Part shown: piece by piece, positions 23,685 through 37,499 of the stretch | Layout of the letters: every line of letters starts with the position of its first letter | Numbering within the stretch: position 1 is the stretch's first letter | Assembly: GCA_900551365.1 (NCBI GenBank) | Contig: URVZ01000008.1 | Span: 1 to 38,907, forward strand | Source: an uncultured Collinsella sp. | GTDB taxonomy: Bacteria > Actinomycetota > Coriobacteriia > Coriobacteriales > Coriobacteriaceae | Direction of reading: 5' to 3' | Length of the DNA: 38,907 nucleotides | Notes under the pieces: model-generated | Told to the model about the DNA's origin: nothing | The model's database searches: none | Seen by the model: the letters and a program-made list of their open reading frames with translations, nothing else | Translations under genes and position numbers: made by a program

Positions 23685-24206
23685 ATGCCCCAGCAGTACA
23701 AAATCGACAAGGTTGCAGAGATCGAGTCCCGTATCGCCGAGAACGCCGGTCTGTTCGTCGTCAACTACAACGGTCTGACGGTTAAGCAGGCTCAGGAGCT
23801 GCGTCATCAGCTTCGCGAGTGCGGCGCCGAGATGAAGGTCTACAAGAACAACCTGGTCAAGATCGCCCTCAAGAACCAGGAGCAGCCCGAGATCGACGAG
23901 ATCCTCGCCGGCCCCGTCGCTTATGTGTTCTACGAGTCCGAGCCGGTCGAGGCCGCTAAGGCCCTTAAGGACTTCTCCGCTAAGTCCAAGGGCGTCCTTG
24001 AGATCAAGGGCGGTATCTCCGACGGCAAGGCCGTTTCCGCTGATGATGTTAAGGCTATCGCCGAGCTGCCCACCAAGGATCAGCTTCTCGGCCAGATCGC
24101 CGGTCTCATCTCCGGTTTCGCTCGCGACATCGCTGTCTGCGTCAACGGCGTTTCCTCTGGTCTCGCTCGTTCGATTCAGCAGGTCTCCGAGCAGAAGGCA
24201 GCCTAG
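23685..24206 (+). CDS. rplJ: 50S ribosomal protein L10
   Basis: L10, 173 residues, is the base of the ribosomal stalk that carries L7/L12 dimers. The sequence shows KIDKVAEIESRIAENAGLFVVNYNGLTVKQAQELRHQLRECGAEMKVYKNNLVKIAL, the rRNA-binding N-terminal domain. The C-terminal helix (SGFARDIAVCVNGVSSGLARSIQQV) binds L7/L12. The start ATG follows GAGGAGGTGTAATTC. It is controlled by the leader and attenuator directly upstream. Confidence 0.97.
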   Translation: MPQQYKIDKVAEIESRIAENAGLFVVNYNGLTVKQAQELRHQLRECGAEMKVYKNNLVKIALKNQEQPEIDEILAGPVAYVFYESEPVEAAKALKDFSAKSKGVLEIKGGISDGKAVSADDVKAIAELPTKDQLLGQIAGLISGFARDIAVCVNGVSSGLARSIQQVSEQKAA

Positions 24207-24272
24207 TTGCTGTTTTCACCCGCGGCGGCAACGCCGCACCCCTGGCGCATTCACGCCGTGTTTTAACTGATC

Positions 24273-24290
24273 TCCGTGCACAGACACGGA
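24273..24290 (+). promoter_or_regulatory. Small hairpin just before the rplL ribosome site
   Basis: TCCGTG (24273-24278) pairs with CACGGA (24285-24290), ending 4 bp before the GAAAGGA of rplL. In the rplJ-rplL gap it could help set the roughly four-fold excess of L7/L12 over L10; that is inference. Confidence 0.4.
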
Positions 24291-24308
24291 AACCGAAAGG
24301 ACTTAGAA

Positions 24309-24686
24309 ATGGCTAAGCTTACCACCGATGAGATCATCGATGCTCTTAAGGAAATGACCCTTCTCGAGGCTTCCGAGCTCGTCAAGGCTATCGAGGACAC
24401 CTTCGGCGTTTCCGCCGCTGCTCCTGCCGCTGTTGTCGCCGCTCCTGCTGCTGGCGCCGCTGAGGCCGAGGAGAAGACCGAGTTTGACGTCGTGCTCGAG
24501 GGCTTCGGCGACAACAAGATCCAGGTCATCAAGGCCGTCCGTGAGCTCACCAACCTTGGCCTGAAGGAGGCCAAGGAGGTCGTCGAGGGCGCTCCCAAGG
24601 CTGTTCTCGAGGGTGCCAAGAAGGAGGACGCCGAGGCTGCCAAGGAGAAGCTCGAGGCTGCTGGCGCTGCTGTCACCCTCAAGTAA
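24309..24686 (+). CDS. rplL: 50S ribosomal protein L7/L12
   Basis: The 125-residue stalk protein that recruits translation factors. N-terminal dimerisation helices (KLTTDEIIDALKEMTLLEASELVKAIEDTFGVSA), an Ala-rich hinge, and the factor-binding domain (EKTEFDVVLEGFGDNKIQVIKAVRELTNLGLKEAKEVVEGAP) are all typical. The ATG at 24309 has GAAAGGA 8 nt upstream; the frame is open to 24276 but that start has no site. A strong terminator follows. Confidence 0.97.
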   Translation: MAKLTTDEIIDALKEMTLLEASELVKAIEDTFGVSAAAPAAVVAAPAAGAAEAEEKTEFDVVLEGFGDNKIQVIKAVRELTNLGLKEAKEVVEGAPKAVLEGAKKEDAEAAKEKLEAAGAAVTLK

Positions 24687-24714
24687 TCAGGCTTTCTCGC
24701 CAGATTTCTTTGCA

Positions 24715-24747
24715 GACGGGGTTCGCATTGCGAGCCCCGTCTTTTTT
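24715..24747 (+). terminator. rplJL terminator
   Basis: GACGGGGTTCGC (24715-24726) pairs with GCGAGCCCCGTC (24730-24741), 12 bp with one G-U, followed by TTTTTT. Confidence 0.92.
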
Positions 24748-24876
24748 GTTTTTCGGTCCCTCGACATCGGTAGCTCAAACTGCCATGTTCTGTGATTTGC
24801 GTCGTATCGGGCGCCCTGCCGTTGGGCAATAAAATTGCACCATTCGAGCAATAATTTGCGTTGACCTGCTGAAGAA

Positions 24877-24904
24877 TTGTCTCTGCCTTGTAGCGACATA
24901 TAGT
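24877..24904 (+). promoter_or_regulatory. Candidate galU promoter
   Basis: TTGTCT (24877-24882) and TATAGT (24899-24904) are 16 bp apart, about 95 bp before galU. No other clear promoter is visible in the 250-bp gap. Confidence 0.5.
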
Positions 24905-25000
24905 TCCAGCGGTAAGATGCTTGGGTATCGCAATTTGGTCTGCGGCTGTGTGCCGCACGCATGGGGCGCTTTTGCGCCTGCGAAAGGATCTTTGAATAAC

Positions 25001-25909
25001 ATGAAGGCAATCATCCCCGCCGCCGGTCTTGGCACGCGTTTTCTGCCTGGCACCAAGTGCACGCCCAAAGAGATGCTGCCGGTGCTCGACAAGCCCGTCA
25101 TTCAGTACGTCGTCGAGGAGGCGCTCGACCCCGAGGAAGTCGACGACGCCATCATCGTTACTTCTCCCGGCAAGCCCGAGCTGCTGAACTACTTCCAGCC
25201 CGATCGCTCGCTCGAGAACCTGCTGCGCGAGCGCGGCAAGAACGCCTATGCCGATGCCGTCGCCCACGCTGGCGGTATGCCGGTCGACTTCCGCTATCAG
25301 TACGAGCCCAAGGGCCTCGGCCATGCTATCCGCTCTGCTGCCGACGCCGTGGCAGGGGAGAACTTCCTGGTTCTTCTGGGCGACTACGTTGTGCCTAACC
25401 GCGACATCTGCGACAAGATGCTCGCCGTTTCCAAGGAGCACGGTGGCGCTTCGGTTATCGCCGTCGCTGCTTGCTCGCCCGAGGAAGTCAGCCGCTACGG
25501 CGTTATCGCCGGCGAGCGCGTCGGTTCGCTCGAGGGCGCCGAGGGCGTTGCCGATGCCGAGCCGGGCGCTGTCTGGCGTATCGGCGGCCTGGTCGAGAAG
25601 CCCGCTCCCGAGGCGGCTCCGTCCAACCTGTACATCGTCGGTCGCTACCTGCTGAGCCCGTTGGTCATGGATCTGCTGGCCGATCAGCAGGCCGGTAAGG
25701 GCGGCGAGATCCAGCTGACCGACGCCATGGCCCGCTCGCTCGACCGCGAGGCCATGTATGCCGTCGTCATCGACCCGCTGTCGGGCTACGATACCGGTAC
25801 CCCGTCTGGCTGGATGGCTACCAACGCCCTCATGGCTGCAAGCGATCCTCGCTTTGCCGGCGCCTTCTGGGATGCCATCGACGAGCGCGGCGGTTTGATG
25901 CGCAAATAA
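25001..25909 (+). CDS. galU: UTP--glucose-1-phosphate uridylyltransferase
   Basis: A 302-residue enzyme making UDP-glucose from UTP and glucose-1-phosphate for cell-wall glycans and galactose metabolism. It shows the nucleotidyltransferase loop KAIIPAAGLGTRFLPGTKCTPKEMLPVLDKP, QYVVEEA, EPKGLGHAI, LLGDYVV (metal site) and GEIQLTDA. The ATG at 25001 follows a GAAAGGA 12 nt upstream; an open frame from 24917 lies partly before the expected transcription start region. It has its own promoter and terminator, between rplL and rpoB, which are normally adjacent. Confidence 0.94.
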   Translation: MKAIIPAAGLGTRFLPGTKCTPKEMLPVLDKPVIQYVVEEALDPEEVDDAIIVTSPGKPELLNYFQPDRSLENLLRERGKNAYADAVAHAGGMPVDFRYQYEPKGLGHAIRSAADAVAGENFLVLLGDYVVPNRDICDKMLAVSKEHGGASVIAVAACSPEEVSRYGVIAGERVGSLEGAEGVADAEPGAVWRIGGLVEKPAPEAAPSNLYIVGRYLLSPLVMDLLADQQAGKGGEIQLTDAMARSLDREAMYAVVIDPLSGYDTGTPSGWMATNALMAASDPRFAGAFWDAIDERGGLMRK

Positions 25910-25930
25910 GCCTTTCGGGCATTGACATTT

Positions 25931-25964
25931 ACGGGTGCGGACTTCGGTTCGCGCCCGTTTTTTT
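25931..25964 (+). terminator. galU terminator
   Basis: ACGGGTGCG (25931-25939) pairs with CGCGCCCGT (25950-25958), one G-U, followed by seven T. Confidence 0.9.
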
Positions 25965-26007
25965 ATAAGAGCTGCGATTGCCAGCCCTCTGTTCACAGAA
26001 AATATAT

Positions 26008-26019
26008 GAACAGGTGTTC
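26008..26019. promoter_or_regulatory. LexA-box-like palindrome upstream of rpoB
   Basis: GAACAGGTGTTC fits the Gram-positive SOS box GAACRNRYGTTC. It lies 190 bp before rpoB, with no SOS-type gene next to it. By rough count such a site is expected by chance in well under half of windows this size, so function is uncertain. Confidence 0.3.
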
Positions 26020-26097
26020 GATACACATACATTTACCTGCGCATTTTCTGTCGAAAAACTTTGCTACTCCAAAAACTCAATCGCGTCAAGGCTTTTC

Positions 26098-26125
26098 TTG
26101 CTCAACGGTCGGTACCTGATAAACT
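26098..26125 (+). promoter_or_regulatory. Candidate rpoBC promoter
   Basis: TTGCTC (26098-26103) and TAAACT (26120-26125) are 16 bp apart, about 75 bp before rpoB. It lies in a 289-bp AT-rich gap that otherwise holds only the galU terminator and the LexA-like palindrome. Confidence 0.45.
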
Positions 26126-26198
26126 ATTAGGTTGCGATAACTGGCGAAGCTATGCCTCGCCAATCCACCGAGCATTTCCGTGAAGGAGGAAAAACCTG

Positions 26199-29690
<3,492 letters not shown>

Positions 29691-29696
29691 TTGACT

Positions 29697-34175
<4,479 letters not shown>

Positions 34176-34181
34176 CTAGTT

Positions 34182-34319
34182 CCGCCGTTCTAACGAACGG
34201 CGGCGACCTCCGTCGCTGCGCGGCCCCCAGAGCTACAATCTGTCATTCAAAAGGCAGGGCATGACCAAAAGGTCAATGCCCTGCCTTTTTCATGCCACCT
34301 TGTACGCTCTGGGGGCCGC
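34182..34319. other. Post-rpoC region: stem-loop plus terminator nested in a long inverted repeat
   Basis: CCGCCGTTC (34182-34190) pairs with GAACGGCGG (34195-34203). Outer arms GCGGCCCCCAGAG (34220-34232) and CTCTGGGGGCCGC (34307-34319) pair perfectly, extended inward by TACAA (34234-34238) with TTGTA (34300-34304). The rpoC terminator lies inside. The rest of the 309-bp gap holds a dispersed repeat and the sigma-gene promoter. Confidence 0.75.
34249..34290 (+). terminator. rpoBC terminator
   Basis: AAAAGGCAGGGCATGACC (34249-34266) pairs with 34271-34289 with one bulged A, loop AAAA, ending in TTTTT. It is likely bidirectional in shape. Confidence 0.92.
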
Positions 34320-34362
34320 TCGCTTGCGTATGCTCAACCTGTTGCGTTCCGTTGATCCCTTG

Positions 34363-34398
34363 CCAATAAGGGACAGGTTTATTTTGGTAGGTTTTCCT
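34363..34398. repeat. Dispersed GGGACAGG repeat, copy 4 (left flank of sigma cassette)
   Basis: The copy reads CCAATAAGGGACAGG then TTTATTTTGGTAGGTTTT on the plus strand, opposite in orientation to the copies at 4531, 7606 and 36147. It matches the reverse complement of the 36147 copy at all but a few of ~33 positions. It ends about 10 bp before the -35 of the sigma gene. Confidence 0.8.
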
Positions 34399-34407
34399 GC
34401 TTGAATT

Positions 34408-34436
34408 TGAAACATTTCGTTCGGCCAGAGCGTATC
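34408..34436 (+). promoter_or_regulatory. ECF-type (SigW-like) promoter, probable autoregulation
   Basis: TGAAAC (34408-34413) and CGTATC (34431-34436) are separated by 17 bp. This fits the TGAAAC / CGTA promoters of extracytoplasmic-function sigma factors and lies 49 bp before the sigma gene, so the factor likely transcribes its own operon. Confidence 0.65.
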
Positions 34437-34484
34437 TATGGTGAGGGCCTCAGCAAGAAACATCAGCATCACCGGGAGGTGATT

Positions 34485-35003
34485 ATGGAAGAACAAGCAT
34501 TTAGACAGGCGGTCGAGGATCACCGTGATGTCGTGTTTCGAATCGCATTGACGTACCTGCGCGATTGTGCCGACGCCGACGATGTTGCCCAGGATGTCTT
34601 CCTTAAGCTGCTTAAAAGCGATGGACATTTTGAGAGTTGGGAGCATCTTCGCCGCTGGCTTATCCGGGTCACGATCAATGAATGCAAATCGCTCTTTCGA
34701 AAGCCATGGAGGCGTGTGGAGGATATTGAGAACCTGGCCGATTCGCTTTCGGCGGCGCAGGATGAGACCAAGGCGGTCTTGTCAGACGTTATGCGACTTC
34801 CGGAGCGATTCCGCGTTCCCATCGTGCTCTATTACTATCTGGGCTTTTCGACCTCAGAGATTGCCGAGTTGTTGCATGTACCAGCCGCGACCGTTCGAAC
34901 GCGTTTAGCCCGTGGTCGATCGAAGCTCAAATTCATCCTAGAGGAGGGCGACCGTGAAATCCAATCAAATCAAGCAGGCCTTCGAGTCCATCCAAGCCGA
35001 TAG
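34485..35003 (+). CDS. ECF-family RNA polymerase sigma factor
   Basis: A 172-residue sigma-70 protein with only regions 2 and 4. Region 2: FRIALTYLRDCADADDVAQDVFLKLL and the DNA-melting part LRRWLIRVTINECKSLFRK. Region 4: LPERFRVPIVLYYYLGFSTSEIAELLHVPAATVRTRLARGRSKLKF, a clear helix-turn-helix. The frame is open to 34401, but GGGAGGTGATT directly precedes ATG 34485. It overlaps the anti-sigma gene by 50 bp. Codon use is less G/C-biased than in rpoC or rpsL, suggesting later acquisition. It lies in the place where rpsL usually follows rpoC. Confidence 0.93.
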   Translation: MEEQAFRQAVEDHRDVVFRIALTYLRDCADADDVAQDVFLKLLKSDGHFESWEHLRRWLIRVTINECKSLFRKPWRRVEDIENLADSLSAAQDETKAVLSDVMRLPERFRVPIVLYYYLGFSTSEIAELLHVPAATVRTRLARGRSKLKFILEEGDREIQSNQAGLRVHPSR

Positions 35004-36030
35004 CGACCTTGCAGATCGCGTCCTAAATACCGCTGCGGGTGAGCCGCTTCATCGAAAGGGCCACGCGAAGCCTCTCTATGTTGCCGTAATCGGATGTCTT
35101 GCCGGAGTTTTGGCGACTGGAGGGGTCGCCTACGCCGTTGTCAATTCCGGCTATTTTGCCTCAGCCTGGGGAAACCACGGCAACGGGGATTCCATTACCT
35201 GGACCAACGGTGGCTCATCGGGGACTCAATATACCTACACCAGAGAGTTTGGTGACGGTATCGCGCCCCAAAGCCTGGAGGGCGCAGTCCAGAAGGTTGA
35301 TCTGTCCGTCGAGGGTAATGGCTATACGCTCGATATCCATGAGATGGCTATTGACCAAAACGGATGCGGAGCCGTGACGTTTACGTTGTCCAATCCAAAT
35401 GGCGTTAACTACTACAAGCCGGCAGCAGAGACAGGCGAACTTGTTCTCTATGGTGAAGAAGAACAAGGCATCGGCACGCCAAGCATGAACTTCGGCGAGG
35501 AATGGGCTGACACACGCTGCACAATTGATAAGGACACATCAAGCGACACGGTCATTAACGGCACGATGTACTTTGCCTCGTGGGATCGCGAGCGAGATTT
35601 GGGACATGCGGTCACCTGGAATATCAGCTGGACGGAGGGCAAAGGTGAGGATGCGAAGGTGATCGAGGTATCGACGCCAGAGTTTAACGTCGGAGCGCAC
35701 GTCGATACAAAGGAACTCCGCTCCGATGACTCGCCTCTCGAGATCAGTCCGTTTTCCATCCAGACGCATATCGATGATCTGGGCTATGAAGCAGTTGATC
35801 ATAAACTGACCGTCACCTACAAGGATGGATCGGAGCAGATTATCGAAGATGACGACGCAGGGGTGTTCAACTTATATTTTTCTTATGGGCGCAATAGCGG
35901 AGAGAACATCTGGGTGCCAACGAAGTTGATTGATGTCGATCAAGTTGTCTCGGTAACCCTTGAAATTGTGAGGTATACATCAACAGGGGAGACCGAAACG
36001 AAAGAGCCCTTTACCATCGTCTATTCGTAA
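34954..36030 (+). CDS. Membrane-anchored anti-sigma factor (DUF4179-like)
   Basis: A 358-residue single-pass protein. Residues 1-40 are a short cytoplasmic helix-rich part (MKSNQIKQAFESIQADSDLADRVL) that would bind the sigma factor; 41-63 is a transmembrane helix; the remaining ~295 residues are an extracellular beta-rich domain with many Gly, Asp and Thr. The HxxxCxxC zinc motif of ZAS anti-sigmas is absent. GTG 34954 follows GAGGAGGG by 5 nt, within the end of the sigma gene, so the pair is translationally coupled. Release of sigma on an envelope signal is the likely mechanism, by analogy. Base composition is near 50% GC by eye. A terminator follows. Confidence 0.8.
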   Translation: MKSNQIKQAFESIQADSDLADRVLNTAAGEPLHRKGHAKPLYVAVIGCLAGVLATGGVAYAVVNSGYFASAWGNHGNGDSITWTNGGSSGTQYTYTREFGDGIAPQSLEGAVQKVDLSVEGNGYTLDIHEMAIDQNGCGAVTFTLSNPNGVNYYKPAAETGELVLYGEEEQGIGTPSMNFGEEWADTRCTIDKDTSSDTVINGTMYFASWDRERDLGHAVTWNISWTEGKGEDAKVIEVSTPEFNVGAHVDTKELRSDDSPLEISPFSIQTHIDDLGYEAVDHKLTVTYKDGSEQIIEDDDAGVFNLYFSYGRNSGENIWVPTKLIDVDQVVSVTLEIVRYTSTGETETKEPFTIVYS

Positions 36031-36035
36031 GATTT

Positions 36036-36070
36036 GGGGTCGCTTCCTACTAGGGGAAGCGGCCTCTTTT
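36036..36070 (+). terminator. Terminator of the sigma/anti-sigma operon
   Basis: GGGGTCGCTTCC (36036-36047) pairs with GGAAGCGGCCTC (36055-36066) with two G-U pairs, followed by TTTT. Confidence 0.85.
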
Positions 36071-36146
36071 GCGTTAAATGGAAACGCCGCCGATTTCCAT
36101 GCGACAGATGAGAGCAGATCACCGCTGGAGCGCGACGTTTCCCCAG

Positions 36147-36185
36147 ATAAAACCGACCAAAATAAACCTGTCCCTATTTGGAAGG
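36147..36185. repeat. Dispersed CCTGTCCC repeat, copy 5 (right flank of sigma cassette)
   Basis: The copy reads AGATAAAACC, GACCAAAATAAACC, TGTCCCTATTTGG on the plus strand. It is nearly identical to the copy at 7606, including the AGATAAAACC flank, and is inverted relative to the copy at 34363. The AT-rich part of the 524-bp gap before rpsL begins here. Confidence 0.8.
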
Positions 36186-36376
36186 GAACGTTGCCCCGAC
36201 AAGCACGTCGGATTCCCGGCCCGGGCGGCCCGCTGTTTAAGTTTGTCGCGAGTTCCGCACGCAAAGGAAAGCACTTAATGTGCTTTCCGTCTTGCGCAGG
36301 ACTGTAGAGCAGCAAACTTAAACAGCGGGCCGCCCGGGCCGGGAATCCGCCCCCGCGCACAGGAGGGGATTCCTTT
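36182..36376. repeat. Large nested inverted-repeat element, copy E2
   Basis: The main arms 36209-36245 and 36313-36349 are a perfect 37-bp inverted repeat. Inside, GGAAAGCAC (36266-36274) pairs with GTGCTTTCC (36280-36288), loop TTAAT, and the unpaired flanks hold TTCCGCACG and CAGGACT, as in E1. A weaker outer stem AAGGGAA (36182-36188) with TTCCTTT (36370-36376) sits where P1 of E1 would be. Arms share no sequence with those of E1. Confidence 0.85.
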
Positions 36377-36406
36377 TGTGTAGGCTTTGCGGAAATATGC
36401 TTATTT

Positions 36407-36462
36407 TAGGATACGCCCGGCGGCGTGGTCTGTTGACGGCACAGCTAACGCCACGTATCCTA
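36407..36462 (+). promoter_or_regulatory. rpsL-rpsG-fusA promoter with flanking inverted repeat
   Basis: TTGACG (36433-36438) and TATCCT (36456-36461) are exactly 17 bp apart. TAGGATACG (36407-36415) and CGTATCCTA (36454-36462) form a perfect inverted repeat that spans the -35 and includes the -10. A short AGGGG..CCCCT hairpin (36481-36499) lies in the ~90-nt leader. Confidence 0.7.
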
Positions 36463-36554
36463 TCGAACTGCGTGTTTCGTAGGGGGATGCTGACCCCTCG
36501 ATTCAAGCCGTTGCACTTTACAGAAAGCTGGAATCATTCGAGAAGGAGTACGCT

Positions 36555-36932
36555 TTGCCTACTATTAACCAGCTGGTTCGCCAGGGCCGTCGTTCCGTGC
36601 CCAAGAAGTCCAAGAACGCTGCTCTGCAGCACAACTCCCAGAAGCGCGGCGTGTGCACCCGCGTCTTCACCACGAGCCCCAAGAAGCCGAACTCGGCTCT
36701 TCGTAAGGTTGCCCGTGTTCGCCTTGTCAACGGCATCGAAGTTACTGCTTACATCCCGGGTGAGGGCCACAACCTGCAGGAGCACTCTATCGTGCTCGTC
36801 CGCGGCGGTCGTGTCCGTGACCTCCCTGGTGTCCGTTATCACGTCATCCGTGGCGCCTACGACGCTGCTCCGGTCCAGAACCGTATGCAGGCCCGTTCCA
36901 AGTACGGTGCTAAGCGCCCTAAGGCTAAATAA
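36555..36932 (+). CDS. rpsL: 30S ribosomal protein S12
   Basis: S12, 125 residues, at the decoding centre of the small subunit. It begins PTINQLVRQGRR and carries TSPKKPNSALRK and RGGRVRDLPGVRYH; the lysines where streptomycin-resistance changes occur are wild type. The start codon is TTG (36555), 6 nt after AGAAGGAG; no ATG or GTG alternative fits, so a weak start codon is used in a highly expressed gene. It opens the str operon with rpsG and fusA. Confidence 0.96.
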   Translation: MPTINQLVRQGRRSVPKKSKNAALQHNSQKRGVCTRVFTTSPKKPNSALRKVARVRLVNGIEVTAYIPGEGHNLQEHSIVLVRGGRVRDLPGVRYHVIRGAYDAAPVQNRMQARSKYGAKRPKAK

Positions 36933-37005
36933 GCCAGATAACGTTTTGATACTTTCGCCGTGTGCCGCCTAAGCGCCGCACGGTAGACACTTAAGGAGAT
37001 TTCAC

Positions 37006-37479
37006 ATGCCGCGTCGTGCAGCAGCTAATCGTCGTGAGGTTCAGCCTGACGCCGTTTACAACAACCGCCTGGTGACTCAGCTCATCAACAAGGTCCTTCT
37101 TGACGGCAAGAAGGCCACCGCTGAGCGCATCGTTTACACCGCTTTCGAGATCGTTGCCGAGAAGTCCGAGGGTGGCGACGCTCTCGCTACCTTCAAGAAG
37201 GCTATGGACAACGTCAAGCCCACGCTCGAGGTTAAGCCCAAGCGTGTCGGTGGCGCTACCTATCAGGTCCCGATGGAGGTCAACTCCCGTCGTTCCACCG
37301 CTCTGGGTATCCGCTGGATCGTCAACTTCTCCCGCGCTCGCAAGGAGAAGACCATGGCCGAGCGTCTCGCCAACGAGATCCTCGACGCTTCCAACGGCCT
37401 GGGCGCTTCCGTCAAGAAGCGTGAGGACGTCTTCAAGATGGCCGAGGCCAACCGCGCGTTCTCTCACTATCGTTGGTAA
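37006..37479 (+). CDS. rpsG: 30S ribosomal protein S7
   Basis: S7, 157 residues, the assembly initiator of the 30S head and E-site contact. It begins PRRAAANRREVQPD and shows NNRLVTQLINKVLLDGKKATAERIVYTA, KPTLEVKPKRVGGATYQVPMEV and RRSTALGIRWIV. AAGGAGA precedes ATG 37006. It follows rpsL by 73 bp and precedes fusA by 20 bp, the conserved order. Confidence 0.97.
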   Translation: MPRRAAANRREVQPDAVYNNRLVTQLINKVLLDGKKATAERIVYTAFEIVAEKSEGGDALATFKKAMDNVKPTLEVKPKRVGGATYQVPMEVNSRRSTALGIRWIVNFSRARKEKTMAERLANEILDASNGLGASVKKREDVFKMAEANRAFSHYRW

Positions 37480-37499
37480 GTTTAAGGTAAGGAACTAAC

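Noticed and set aside
24263..26032. A 589-codon minus-strand frame over rplL and galU
   Set aside because: It is a shadow frame that crosses two terminators and two certain genes.
25922..26119. A 65-codon plus-strand frame after galU
   Set aside because: It starts before the galU terminator, has no ribosome site and an implausible composition.
34290..34646. A 118-codon minus-strand frame over the repeat and sigma-gene start
   Set aside because: It crosses the dispersed repeat and the ECF promoter and is antisense to the sigma gene.
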